Assembly (NCBI RefSeq): GCF_016862515.1 | Contig: NZ_BONC01000062.1 | Span: 1 to 48,317, forward strand | Source: Asanoa iriomotensis | GTDB taxonomy: Bacteria > Actinomycetota > Actinomycetes > Mycobacteriales > Micromonosporaceae | Direction of reading: 5' to 3' | DNA: 48,317 nt | Notes under the pieces: model-generated | Seen by the model: the letters and a program-made list of their open reading frames with translations, nothing else | Database searches by the model: none | What the model was told of the DNA's origin: nothing | Made by a program: the position numbers and the translations under genes | In this document: positions 28,393 to 36,164 of the stretch, piece after piece | How positions within the stretch are numbered: position 1 is the stretch's first letter | How the letters are laid out: each line of letters begins with the position of its first letter

Positions 28393-29333
28393 CGGCGCCG
28401 GTCATCGCGGCGGGCGGCGACTGGACGTTCTCCGGTCCCGAGTTCGTCGCCCTCTACGCCGTCCTGGGTGCCATCGCCGGCGGTGCCGTCGTGCTGCTGC
28501 GGCGGAAGGTACTGCACGGGACGGCCGAGGTGCGGCTCGAGAGCATCGGGCCGCTGGAGGCGGCGTACCTCAACGGTGGTGTCGCGCTGGTGATGTGCAC
28601 GTCGCTGGCCTTCCTGCGCCGGGCGAACGCGATCCGGCCCAGGCGCGACGGCCGGCTGACGACCCTCGGCGCGGTGCCCGCAGGCGCGACGCCGTTGGAC
28701 GAGGCGGTCTTCCGCGCGGCCCGCCACCGGCGGGCCGGCGACCTGGTCGACGACCCGGAGGTGCACGGCGCCCTCGTCGACCTCCTGGTCGAGCTCCGCC
28801 GCAACGGGCTGCTGTTGTCCCGCGGCCGCCGCCGTCTCGCGCGGTTCGCGGGCCTCCTACTGCTGCCCGTGCTCGTGCTCGGCGCAGTCCGGATGCGCTC
28901 GGGCATCGTCAACGAACGGCCGATCGGCTGGCTGGCGTTCATCAGCGCGCTGCTCCTCATCGGCCTGGTGGTGAGCGTGCGCCGGGTTCCGGAGTCGACC
29001 GGCGCGGCGCGCGAGGCGCTCGAGGGGCTCAAGCTCCGCCACTTCCACTTGGCGCCCGAGCACGAGCCGAGCTACGCGACCTACAGTGTGCGGGACACGG
29101 CGATGGCCGTCGCGCTGTTCGGGGCGCCGTCCCTTTACCTGTTGGACGCGCGGATCGCCGCGGACGCGGGGCTCGCGGGCATCGTGGCCGCCACGGCGAT
29201 GGGGCCGACGGGCCCGGTCGGCTGGTGGGGCGGGTCGGATGGAGGCGCAGGCGGCGGCTGCGGTGGCGGCGGCGGCTGTGGTGGCGGCGGCTGTGGTGGC
29301 GGCGGCTGTGGTGGCGGCGGAGGTGGGCAATGA
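28380..29333 (+). CDS. TIGR04222-type membrane protein with Cys-Gly tail (second copy)
   Basis: 317 residues if it starts at GTG 28380, inside the 3' end of the first copy; the earlier in-frame ATG at 28329 would only translate the other gene's tail in another frame. It repeats the layout of the first copy: SGPEFVALYAVLGAIAGGAV, LEAAYLNGGVALVMCTS, two central spans, and YATYSVRDTAMAVALFGAPS. The tail is built of CGGGG units with four Cys and ends GGGGGGQ. Its stop overlaps the MNIO start (ATGA). Two paralogous substrates in one operon suggest different partners or dosage. Confidence 0.82.
   Translation: MRRLAAPVIAAGGDWTFSGPEFVALYAVLGAIAGGAVVLLRRKVLHGTAEVRLESIGPLEAAYLNGGVALVMCTSLAFLRRANAIRPRRDGRLTTLGAVPAGATPLDEAVFRAARHRRAGDLVDDPEVHGALVDLLVELRRNGLLLSRGRRRLARFAGLLLLPVLVLGAVRMRSGIVNERPIGWLAFISALLLIGLVVSVRRVPESTGAAREALEGLKLRHFHLAPEHEPSYATYSVRDTAMAVALFGAPSLYLLDARIAADAGLAGIVAATAMGPTGPVGWWGGSDGGAGGGCGGGGGCGGGGCGGGGCGGGGGGQ
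29250..29312 (+). repeat. 15-bp tandem repeat encoding the CGGGG tail
   Basis: GGCGGCGGCTGTGGT is present three times in immediate succession (29268-29312), preceded by one variant with TGCGGT (29250-29264) after a 3-base offset. Each unit encodes Gly-Gly-Gly-Cys-Gly. Near-identical codons indicate recent slippage expansion, so tail length is likely variable between strains. Confidence 0.85.
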
Positions 29334-30145
29334 CCGGCTACGGCGTCGGGATCGGCTGGCGGCCGGAGATCGCGGGGTTCGTGGCGGAGCTGCCGGGCCT
29401 GCGGTTCGTCGAGGTGGTCGCCGAGTCGGTGCACGATCACGCGCCCGTGCCCCAGGGTCTGGCCGAGCTGCGGGACAAGGGCGTCGCGGTGGTGCCGCAC
29501 GGGGTCAAGCTCTCCCTGGGTGGAGCGGAGCCGGTCGACCCGGTGCGGGTCACCCACCTAGCCACGGTCGCGGAGCGGCTGGACGCGCCGCTGGTCAGTG
29601 AACACATCGCCTTCGTACGCGCGGGCGGGGTCGAGGCCGGGCACCTGCTGCCGCTCCCCCGCTCCCGGGAGGCGGTCGATGCCGTGGTGGCCAACGTCGC
29701 GCGTACGAAGGCCGAACTGTCCGTCCCGATCGCCCTCGAGCCGATCGCCGCGGTCTTCGACTGGCCCGACGACGAGCTGACCGAGGCGGAGTTCCTGACC
29801 GAGATCCTGGACCGGACCGAGGCGCTGCTGCTGCTCGACATCGCCAACGTGTACGCGAATGCCCGCAACCGCGGCACCGACCCGTTCGCGTTGCTGGACG
29901 CGCTGCCGCTGGAGCGGGTCGCGTACTGCCACGTGGCGGGTGGCGCCGAGGCGGCCGGGATCTACCACGACACGCACACGCACGCGGTCCCGGAGCCGGT
30001 GCTGGCGCTGGTGTCGGCGCTGTGTGCGCGGCAGCGACCGCCGGCGCTGCTGCTGGAGCGCGACGGGTCCTACCCGGCGGCGGAGACGCTGCGGGCCGAG
30101 CTCGACGCGATCGCCGCCGCCTCGGGCTATCCGGCGATCACGTGA
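29330..30145 (+). CDS. DUF692/MNIO multinuclear iron oxidase
   Basis: 271 residues of the TIM-barrel family that includes MbnB, TglH and BufB, which oxidatively modify Cys or other residues in ribosomal peptides. The opening GYGVGIGWRPEI is diagnostic. Candidate iron ligands in conserved places are His57 (VVPHGVKLSLGG), Glu91-His92 (SEHIAF), Glu137 (LEPIAAVFDW), Asp170 and Asn173 (LDIANVYAN), His201 (CHVAGG), His213, Asp214 and His216 (YHDTHTHAV) and Glu243 (LLERDG). The start overlaps the preceding stop (ATGA) and the stop overlaps the next start (GTGA), so the modification enzyme is made together with its presumed substrates and partner. Confidence 0.93.
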   Translation: MTGYGVGIGWRPEIAGFVAELPGLRFVEVVAESVHDHAPVPQGLAELRDKGVAVVPHGVKLSLGGAEPVDPVRVTHLATVAERLDAPLVSEHIAFVRAGGVEAGHLLPLPRSREAVDAVVANVARTKAELSVPIALEPIAAVFDWPDDELTEAEFLTEILDRTEALLLLDIANVYANARNRGTDPFALLDALPLERVAYCHVAGGAEAAGIYHDTHTHAVPEPVLALVSALCARQRPPALLLERDGSYPAAETLRAELDAIAAASGYPAIT

Positions 30146-30573
30146 CCGGCGATCTCGCGGCGCGCCAGGCTGCCCTGGTTGCCACGCTCACGTCGGGCGC
30201 GCCCGTACCCCCTGGATTTGATCCACGGCTGGTGGGTGTGGCCCGGCAGGCGCTGCTCCGCAAGCGGGCCGGGGAGGTCGCGCGGACCTGGCCGATGCTC
30301 TCGGCGTCGTTCGGGGAGAGCTGGCGGGAGACGTTCGCGGCCTGGGCGGCGCAGCGGCCGACCAACGGCTCGCTGCGGGACGGCTGGGATCTGGCGCGGT
30401 CGTCTCCGCTGTCCGGCGCGGCCGCGGCGGAGCTGGCGGGACGGGAGGCGGCGTTCCGCTACGACGGCCACGGTGCCCCCGTCCCCCGCCGCCGGCCGCT
30501 GTCCGGGCGGGTCCGCCGGATCTCGCTCTGGGAGAGTGGACGGCTGTGGACGCGCTTTCGGTCGAAGGGCTGA
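30142..30573 (+). CDS. Small MNIO partner protein (SCO6045-like)
   Basis: 143 residues, GTG overlapping the MNIO stop. It reads LAARQAALVATLTSGAPVPP, then VGVARQALLRKRAGEVARTW and a helical segment to residue about 85, followed by a basic, Pro/Arg-rich end. The first half resembles what is named SCO6045-like C-terminal domain in actinobacterial annotation (from memory). By analogy with MbnC/TglI-type partners that present the peptide to the oxidase, it probably binds the substrate or the enzyme. Its 3' end overlaps the ABC ATPase start by 28 bases. Confidence 0.7.
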   Translation: MTGDLAARQAALVATLTSGAPVPPGFDPRLVGVARQALLRKRAGEVARTWPMLSASFGESWRETFAAWAAQRPTNGSLRDGWDLARSSPLSGAAAAELAGREAAFRYDGHGAPVPRRRPLSGRVRRISLWESGRLWTRFRSKG

Positions 30574-30911
30574 CCCGCCGGTTCGGCAACCTGGTGGTGC
30601 TCGACGGTGTCAGCTTCACGGTGGAGCCGGGCCAGGTCGGTGCCGTGCTGGGTGCCAACGGCTCCGGCAAGACGACCCTGCTGCGCTGCGTGGTCGGCGC
30701 CGAACGGCCGGACGAGGGCGTGGTCACGGTGGGCGGGCGCCGGATCTACGAGACGGATGCGTGGGCCCGCTCGATCATGGCGGCCGCGCTCGACGACATC
30801 GACTTCTTCCCCGACCTCTCGTGTCAAGCAGAGCTACACCTTTGTGATGCAGGCCACAACGTCTTGACCTCCAGTGGTGCACTCGGTAACCGCGTCCGCG
30901 TGGATAGGTAG
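30546..30911 (+). pseudogene. ABC ATPase, 5' part, interrupted by the integrated element
   Basis: As it stands the frame encodes 121 residues: 90 native ones followed by about 31 from the element before a stop. The native part has the A-loop and Walker A (GANGSGKT, residues 36-43) and runs to DDIDFFPD, where chromosome and element join at 30816-30817. The remaining ATPase (signature, Walker B, H-loop) is at 41939-42284. Joining them across the CT crossover gives an uninterrupted 205-residue ATPase reading FFPDLSVAEHLALLAYAHG. The truncated product cannot bind ATP productively. Confidence 0.92.
30793..30840 (+). other. attL of the integrated element
   Basis: The left half (30793-30815) belongs to the ABC ATPase gene; the predicted crossover dinucleotide is CT at 30816-30817; the right half (30818-30840) is element DNA ending in GCAGAGCTACACC. 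This arm is the inverted partner of the arm at the other end of the element (see attR). The dinucleotide is placed by symmetry, not by experiment. Confidence 0.8.
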
Positions 30912-31331
30912 CAGGCTGCCCGCCGTGCTGGCCGCTGCCAGCCTCGCAGAGCCCCAGGGTATCTGAGGTCAGGGTGGCGGGTGTGGCCCGTGAGCGTGGC
31001 CCCGACAGAGCGCTTCGCGGATGGGGCACCCTGGCAGCTCCCGTCACGGCTCGCGCACTGCGGGTGATCGCATGGGTATGCAGCCCGACGCATGCTCACG
31101 CCTGTCCATCGTGTCCGGTTCTGCCCCAGGGGGTGGGGGTATGACCTGCTCGGCGGCTAGGTAAGGAGACCGGGAGGTATATGCCCCCGGGGGTTGCGCA
31201 GGTTCTAGACTGGCGAAACGGGCGCAAATCGTTCGCATATTATGCAGTCTGACCCGGAATTCGCTGGCGGCCCCAGCCCATGTGCTGGGACTACACCCGA
31301 GACACGCACCGAGGCCGCCAGCACTAGCTGA
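30841..31331. other. Element left-end non-coding region with an RNA-like hairpin
   Basis: About 490 bases with no convincing gene. The best structure is at 31263-31322: GCTGGCGGCC pairs perfectly with GGCCGCCAGC around a 40-base interior that holds its own CCAGC/GCTGG hairpin (31273-31277 with 31084+200, that is 31284-31288). It lies directly beyond the stop of the small membrane gene at 31332, so it may terminate the leftward operon before attL. A short AT-rich palindrome, GCATATTATGC, at about 31234-31244 could be an operator or an origin part. Confidence 0.4.
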
Positions 31332-31535
31332 TCAGTAGCCCACGCGCTGGTCGAGCCCGAGGTAGGTCAAGCCGAAGATGACGATCAGCGGCTGACTCTC
31401 GGGAATGAAGTACGCGAGGGCAGTGACGCCAGCAGACGCGGCGCCAACGACGAGCCCGCGCACGGTCAGCGTGGGCTTCTGCGGGGTTTGGCTCACCGGG
31501 CCGGGGGCTCCAATGAACGGGCCAGTGACAAGCAT
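31332..31535 (-). CDS. Small membrane protein of the element (holin-like size)
   Basis: 67 residues, ATG preceded by AAGGA at a spacing of 7. After a Pro/Gln-rich start, two hydrophobic stretches follow: LVVGAASAGVTALAYFI and PLIVIFGLTYLGL, ending DQRVGY. Size and topology resemble small phage holins, but no lysin is encoded, so that role is only a possibility. Last gene of the leftward block. Confidence 0.6.
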   Translation of the reverse strand: MLVTGPFIGAPGPVSQTPQKPTLTVRGLVVGAASAGVTALAYFIPESQPLIVIFGLTYLGLDQRVGY

Positions 31536-31622
31536 AGGTATCCTTAAAGGACAATTGCAGAGTCACCCTGGCCAGGTCGGTCCACTGTAGCACGCCCGAT
31601 ATGACGAACGCGCGAGGCTAGG

Positions 31623-31781
31623 TCACCGGGCAGGAACGCGCTTGAATGCCTGTCGCGGGTAGGTTTCGCCGCAGGCACCGCCACACACCGAGGTTGCCAC
31701 CGCGTCACCGGCAGTCGCAGCCACCGGCTCAAACTCGGTCGGCGGGCAATCCGGTTTCGGGCACTTCCAGAGCTGAGCCAT
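31623..31781 (-). CDS. Small Cys-rich protein of the element
   Basis: 52 residues: MAQLWKCPKPDCPPTEFEPV … VCGGACGETYPRQAFKRVPA. Two Cys pairs (C-x4-C and C-x3-C, about 22 residues apart) look like a zinc ribbon. The frame overlaps the 3' end of the next gene upstream by 53 bases. No strong ribosome binding site, so it would rely on coupling. Confidence 0.5.
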   Translation of the reverse strand: MAQLWKCPKPDCPPTEFEPVAATAGDAVATSVCGGACGETYPRQAFKRVPAR

Positions 31782-31986
31782 GGTCGCAGACTACACATTG
31801 GATCGTGGGGCCAGCCGGATCGACGTTAACGCCGTTCATGACCAGCAACTCGGCGACCTCGATGCGGTCGCGGCAGGGCCAGAGCCGTATGCAGCCCATG
31901 CAGCGGTGCCGGTCCTCGGGATCGCGGCTGTGCTCGCGGTAGATCCGAGTCCATTCCTCGATCTGCTTGGGGCTGACCGTGCTCAC
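31729..31986 (-). CDS. Small Cys-rich protein of the element
   Basis: 85 residues from a GTG that overlaps the upstream stop (GTGA). The centre RHRCMGCIRLWPCRDRIEVA, with C-x2-C-x5-C, recurs in many actinobacterial and phage small proteins of unknown role; a second Cys pair (QCVVCDHG) lies near the C-terminus. Probably zinc-binding. Confidence 0.65.
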   Translation of the reverse strand: MSTVSPKQIEEWTRIYREHSRDPEDRHRCMGCIRLWPCRDRIEVAELLVMNGVNVDPAGPTIQCVVCDHGSALEVPETGLPADRV

Positions 31987-32204
31987 CGATGCCTCCCGGC
32001 GATCCCCTTGGGTCGGCAGTCCGCCGTGCTTGAGTGCAGCTCGTGGGCGTCGGCGGAGTCCATCAACTGACCGACGATCCGAAGCGCAGCGGCGTTGTGC
32101 TCCACATTGGCAGCGCCGTTTCCCCGCTCCGCAGCCCTGCCGGCCTCGAACGAGTGGTAAGCGAGGTCCAGGAGGCTATGCAGGAGGGTCGTTGTGTCGG
32201 CCAT
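31983..32204 (-). CDS. Small helical protein of the element
   Basis: 73 residues starting MADTTTLLHSLLDLAYHSFE. Its ATG overlaps the preceding stop (TGATG) and its stop overlaps the following GTG. Mostly helical, no known motif. Part of the leftward operon. Confidence 0.55.
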   Translation of the reverse strand: MADTTTLLHSLLDLAYHSFEAGRAAERGNGAANVEHNAAALRIVGQLMDSADAHELHSSTADCRPKGIAGRHR

Positions 32205-32392
32205 CAGTGCAACCGGCCGTTGTCGAGGAGCGTCCGGATCGCCCAGCGGAGCCGTGAGCACACGAGGACTGCCGCGTCATCGAACGGCGGGCATGCTGTG
32301 CAGGGTCCGGGAACGCCCGGGCTCAGCGGCTCCATGTGCTGCCCGACGAACCGCCGAGCGGCCCAGATCATGACTCCGTCGTCCATCGACAC
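32204..32392 (-). CDS. Small Cys-containing protein of the element
   Basis: 62 residues from GTG 32392, chosen because GGAGG lies 10 bases upstream; ATG 32386 is an alternative. Contains PGPCTACPPFDDAAVLVCSR, similar in style to the Cys motif of the 85-residue neighbour. First gene of the leftward block and divergent from the ATPase gene at 32523. Confidence 0.55.
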   Translation of the reverse strand: MSMDDGVMIWAARRFVGQHMEPLSPGVPGPCTACPPFDDAAVLVCSRLRWAIRTLLDNGRLH

Positions 32393-32522
32393 GCCGAAAC
32401 CCCCTCCGTCCGCGGCAAAGAGAGACGGAGGGGAGGAGCGATCCCCGGCTAATCGGCTATCAAGCATCCCCTGTTGGCGCGGCCGAAGGCCGCAGCTAGC
32501 CCGCTAACCGAAGGAAACCCCG

Positions 32523-33443
32523 TTGATCACCGTTCGCTCACTGGAGGACATCGCCGAAACCATGGAAGGTCAACCGCTGGCATTGGTCGACGGCTTGGTC
32601 GACTTCGCAGCCACCACCATCATCGGTCCCGCTAACGCTGGCAAGTCCATGTTGGTGTCCTCGCTAGCTTCAGCGCTAGCCAGCGGCGAACCGACCTGGC
32701 TTGACCGTCCCATCTTCAACCCCTCGCGCCGTCGCGTGGTCATCTTCACCACCGATCCCCGCGAGGATCGCCGGTATGCGGCTCGGCGAGGGGATGCAGG
32801 TCCCATCTTCGCTGCGCCGCTGTTCGGTGACTGGAGTTGGAGCGCCGTGCGTGACGTGGTGACTGAATACCGCTTCGACGTCGCCATCTTCGACAACGCG
32901 CTAGGGCTCGTCGGCAGCAGGGGCGGAGACATGAACAAGCCCGCTGACGTGCGGTCGCTGGCGACGGACCGCCTGGACGAGCTGGCGCACCTGGACGTCG
33001 TGCCGGTCCTGATGTCCCACACATCGAAGCCCGGCCCTGGCGGCATCGGAGCCAAGACGGCAACCGGATCGCTGGCCTGGACAGCATGGGCTCGTTCGAC
33101 GCTGCGACTGGAGAAGCTCGGGAGCGGAACCCACCGGCTCAACATCGAATCCCGCGATTTCGGCGACTCCACCATCAACCTCTCGCTTGCCGTCGATAAG
33201 CGCGGCACGCCGAGCTGGACCGTTGACGGCGTGGTCGAGCGCAAGGCCAAGCAGCGCGCCCAAGAGACGCACGAGCGGCATCGCGAAGCCGCCAACTACC
33301 TGATTGCCGCCGGACTGGCCAAGGCGACCGCGAGCGAGCAGGCCAAGGCGCTGGCCACCAAGTTCGACGGCACGGCCGACTCGTGGCGAACCAACAAGCT
33401 CGGTCGCGGCAAGCCGGTTCGCCTCCTGCTGGACGCGGCGTAA
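32523..33443 (+). CDS. RepA-like AAA ATPase/helicase of the element
   Basis: 306 residues from TTG 32523 with GAAGGA upstream. RecA/AAA_25-type core: Walker A IIGPANAGKS (residues 33-42), Walker B-like FDVAIFDNALGLVG, a sensor segment VPVLMSHTSKPG and a later GSLAWTAWARSTLRLEK. This family includes hexameric helicases of plasmid and phage replication (RSF1010 RepA). It is the likely replication or DNA-processing factor of the element; no primase or initiator was recognised beside it. Confidence 0.8.
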   Translation: MITVRSLEDIAETMEGQPLALVDGLVDFAATTIIGPANAGKSMLVSSLASALASGEPTWLDRPIFNPSRRRVVIFTTDPREDRRYAARRGDAGPIFAAPLFGDWSWSAVRDVVTEYRFDVAIFDNALGLVGSRGGDMNKPADVRSLATDRLDELAHLDVVPVLMSHTSKPGPGGIGAKTATGSLAWTAWARSTLRLEKLGSGTHRLNIESRDFGDSTINLSLAVDKRGTPSWTVDGVVERKAKQRAQETHERHREAANYLIAAGLAKATASEQAKALATKFDGTADSWRTNKLGRGKPVRLLLDAA

Positions 33444-33479
33444 CCGCTTTTCGACCCTCCATCCCGAAAGGACAAGTCG

Positions 33480-33721
33480 TGATCACGCTTTACCACTCTG
33501 GCGGCCTCGAATACCTCGATGTCCACGCCGTTTCCCTCCTGACTGGCGTCACCGCCGAGTCGCTTCGCAACCGACGTGCCAGGCGATCGGAACAAGTCGT
33601 TGGCATGGTCTCCGAGGAAATCTTCGGCCGCGTCGTCTACCGGCTGAGCCGCGTGGCCCGTCACCTTGGCATCACGGAGGAGGAACTGCGCGAGCGCATC
33701 CGGACCGGAGCGACGACATGA
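33480..33721 (+). CDS. Small HTH-like protein, candidate excisionase (RDF)
   Basis: 80 residues from GTG 33480 (AAAGGA just upstream). YLDVHAVSLLTGVTAESLRN followed by RIRTG-type basic ends, and VYRLSRVARHLGITEEELRE, suggest a winged-helix or MerR-like DNA-binding fold. Small basic DNA-binding proteins of this sort often direct excision by serine integrases, so it is a reasonable RDF candidate; this is inference. The stop overlaps the next start (ATGA). Confidence 0.5.
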
Positions 33722-34554
33722 CAAAGCCCGTTCCGGTCGAGATAGACCAACGCTTCGGCGCTCTCGTGGTGCTAGCCCTACGGCCCGGCCCGAAGCAGCC
33801 GAACGGGAAGGCCAGCGGTCGGATAGCCCTGGTGCGCTGTGATGCCTGCGGTCAGGAGTCAACCGCGCCGGCCCGCAAATTGGTCAAGGGCGAGCACTCC
33901 ACATGCGGGAAGTGCTCAGGCAGGGCCAACCGGCATCGCTCGGGCATCCCCGGCTACGTCGGCGCCCATCACGCGGTCGAGCGCGCCAAGGGCAAGGCAA
34001 GCGAACATCACTGCACCGTGTGCCTCGGCCAGGCCACCGAGTGGGCGCTGGATATCGCGACGCCGCACGAGCTGTACGCGGAGCCGTCAGGCCAGAACGC
34101 GGGCTTGGCCTACAGCACCAACCCCGATGCGTATGTGTCGATCTGTTCAGCCTGCCATCGACGCGTCGACCACTCGGTACCGCGCTCGGTGCGCGCCACC
34201 ATCCGCGAGTTGCTCACAGAAGACAGCCGACACACGAGAGGACCGGCCTCGATGACCACTCCCGAGCCCCGTCCGGCCCTTCCGGACGTCGTCACCACGT
34301 TCGACGCCTACGAGTCCGAAGCCGAGGCGCGCTGGATCGCCGGCATCTGCGTGTGGTGCGGGCAGCCCGGCGTCGAAGGCAGCTACTCAGCTCGGTTCTG
34401 CGCCGTCGACTGCGGTCACGAAAGTCACCGCGGACTGCCCCAGCCGCCAGAGTCGTTCACCCGCTCGCGTTGCGCTTGGGCTGCTCAGCGCCTCCGCCAG
34501 CGGCTCCAGCGGGCGGCCCGAAGCAGCGCCGCCGACCACACCCTGACTGTCTGA
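33718..34554 (+). CDS. HNH-type zinc protein of the element
   Basis: 278 residues. Two zinc pairs, CDAC (41-44) and CGKC (63-66), form a phage-like ribbon preceded by QRFGALVVLALRP. The HNH-like core is YVGAHHAVERAKGKASEHHC … TVC … ATEWALD … DAYVSICSACHRRVDH (residues 80-152). A further Cys-rich tail from residue 179 (CVWCGQPG, RFCAVDCGH) may be a separate protein, since ATG 34252 has GAGAGG upstream. Phage HNH proteins nick DNA near packaging sites; here function is unproven. Confidence 0.7.
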   Translation: MTKPVPVEIDQRFGALVVLALRPGPKQPNGKASGRIALVRCDACGQESTAPARKLVKGEHSTCGKCSGRANRHRSGIPGYVGAHHAVERAKGKASEHHCTVCLGQATEWALDIATPHELYAEPSGQNAGLAYSTNPDAYVSICSACHRRVDHSVPRSVRATIRELLTEDSRHTRGPASMTTPEPRPALPDVVTTFDAYESEAEARWIAGICVWCGQPGVEGSYSARFCAVDCGHESHRGLPQPPESFTRSRCAWAAQRLRQRLQRAARSSAADHTLTV

Positions 34555-34628
34555 GCGCCGAGACAGCCCCCCAGCCACCCGACCCGCCACGTGGCGGTCA
34601 GGGAATTACAACGAAGGAAGGAACCAGC

Positions 34629-34895
34629 TTGTCCGAAGTAGACGAGCACGAGTCCCCGAAAAGGCGGTTCGACCAAGGCCCAGCCGCCCGTGCCGAACGG
34701 CAGGAGCGCATGGAAGCGGTGAAGACCGCGCGCGTGGTCCTGGCGGGCTGGCAACGGCGCCAGTTCAAGGCCGTTGAACGGGTCCGCGAGGCTACGCGGG
34801 AAGCAGACCGTATCGACCGGCGCACCGCCGAGGCTGAGCGCGCTCTGGCCCTGCTGGAGCGGTCTGGCGGGCTGCCTGTCGCGGAAGCCGCATGA
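34629..34895 (+). CDS. Small coiled-coil protein of the element
   Basis: 88 residues, TTG start with AAGGAAGG seven bases upstream. Highly charged helix throughout (AARAERQERMEAVKTARVVL … REATREADRIDRRTAEAERA). The stop overlaps the next ATG. Role unknown. Confidence 0.6.
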   Translation: MSEVDEHESPKRRFDQGPAARAERQERMEAVKTARVVLAGWQRRQFKAVERVREATREADRIDRRTAEAERALALLERSGGLPVAEAA

Positions 34896-35284
34896 CCATC
34901 CTCGCGCCAATCGTGGCCGACTCGCTCGGCCGCTGGCTCCGCATCCCGGCGTACGTCGTGCCGGGCAAGGCGATGCCGACCGACGGTCCGATGTCCATCT
35001 ACGTCGCGTCGCTGTACCGGACCGACAAGGAGGGCACGACCAACGCGGGCAGGCCGTACGTGCAAGCCATGCTTTCCATCGGCTGGCTCGGGTTCGGCGT
35101 CGCGCCTGACTTCACCGGGGAGTGGACGGGTGCGGGCGAAGCGGTGCGCCGGCTGTACGCACCGGACGGCGTCTTGCTGTACCCGAACCCCATCGGCGGC
35201 CAGCCGAGGCGAAACGGCGACCTACTGACCGTCAAGGTGCTATTTCGCGCCGTCCAGGCGACGCAACGGGAGCGTGCGGCATGA
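34892..35284 (+). CDS. Uncharacterised element protein, 130 aa
   Basis: Soluble beta-rich protein (MTILAPIVADSLGRWLRIPA … VLLYPNPIGGQPRRNGDLLT). ATGA overlaps on both sides place it in the rightward operon. No family recognised. Confidence 0.6.
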   Translation: MTILAPIVADSLGRWLRIPAYVVPGKAMPTDGPMSIYVASLYRTDKEGTTNAGRPYVQAMLSIGWLGFGVAPDFTGEWTGAGEAVRRLYAPDGVLLYPNPIGGQPRRNGDLLTVKVLFRAVQATQRERAA

Positions 35285-36162
35285 CCCGACGACAGGCCAC
35301 CAACATTCGAGCCACCGAAACCCAGGAGAGCGACCGCATGACCACCCGCAGGCCGACCAACAAGACCACCGCCACCCCGACCGCCGAGGCGCCGACCGAC
35401 ACCATTGTCGTTGCCCATTTGCCAGACCAGGCCGCGAAGGAGGCGACCAAGGCAGCGCTGAACGCTGCCCGGGAAGCCGCCGCACGTGCCACGGAGGCGC
35501 TGGAGGCCGCGAGCGACGAGTCGGACGGATACGACGACGAGGGCGAGCCTCTGCCCCAGCCTCGCTTCGCCGAGGATGACGACCTGAACGAGTTCCTGCT
35601 CAACGGGCGCAACGAAATGAGGCTGGCCCGGCTGCGGTCCGCTGCCGTGGCCGCCAGCCGTGCTGTTGATCGGGCCGAGAAGGAGTATTTCGCAGCGTCG
35701 GGCTCGGTGAACCCCATCGGCCACCGCTTCGCGGAGCTTGTCGCGGGGGTGCTGAGCCCACGCGTCGAGCGGGCGGCCCGCCTTGCCGGGATCGTCCTCG
35801 GCCGCATCACTGTCGAGTCGATCCCGCTGGACCGTGGCCGGACACCGTCCCAGGATTCCCGGTACGGCGACACGTTCGGCCGGGCGCGGATCACCGTCGA
35901 GTCTCGCCACCTGCCGGCGCTGGTACCGCACGGCTTCATCCGTGAGGCCCTCGCAGACGTTGGCGCCAAGTCGCCGGACGGCGTTAGCACGTCGAAGTTT
36001 GACGGCGGCCCAACCGGCTACGAGTACGAGTTCGAAGGGACCATCGGAGATCCGGTCATCGTGGCCAAGGCCGAGGCCGAACGCCGGGAGCAGGAGCACG
36101 AAGCAGCCTTGGCGTCCTACGCCGTGATCAACTGGTCCAATCGGACTTCGGAGGTGTTCTGA
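35281..36162 (+). CDS. Uncharacterised element protein with Ala-rich helical N-terminus
   Basis: 293 residues if started at ATG 35281 (overlapping the previous stop) or 274 from ATG 35338, which has AGGAGAG 8 bases upstream; both are plausible. After a Thr/Pro-rich tail come long Ala/Glu helices, then a compact domain beginning VNPIGHRFAELVAGVLSPRV and ending VINWSNRTSEVF. No family recognised. Confidence 0.6.
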   Translation: MTRRQATNIRATETQESDRMTTRRPTNKTTATPTAEAPTDTIVVAHLPDQAAKEATKAALNAAREAAARATEALEAASDESDGYDDEGEPLPQPRFAEDDDLNEFLLNGRNEMRLARLRSAAVAASRAVDRAEKEYFAASGSVNPIGHRFAELVAGVLSPRVERAARLAGIVLGRITVESIPLDRGRTPSQDSRYGDTFGRARITVESRHLPALVPHGFIREALADVGAKSPDGVSTSKFDGGPTGYEYEFEGTIGDPVIVAKAEAERREQEHEAALASYAVINWSNRTSEVF

Positions 36163-36164
36163 CC

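Noticed and set aside
29230-29335. CRISPR-like short repeats
   Set aside because: The units are contiguous 15-base coding repeats without spacers.
29135-29557. Minus-strand frame with a (PPPPQ)n stretch
   Set aside because: It is the antisense reading of the Gly-Cys tandem repeat, not a proline-rich protein.
30824-31238. Short minus-strand frames next to attL
   Set aside because: No ribosome binding site, no hydrophobic or motif pattern, and they cross the attL junction or the hairpin region.
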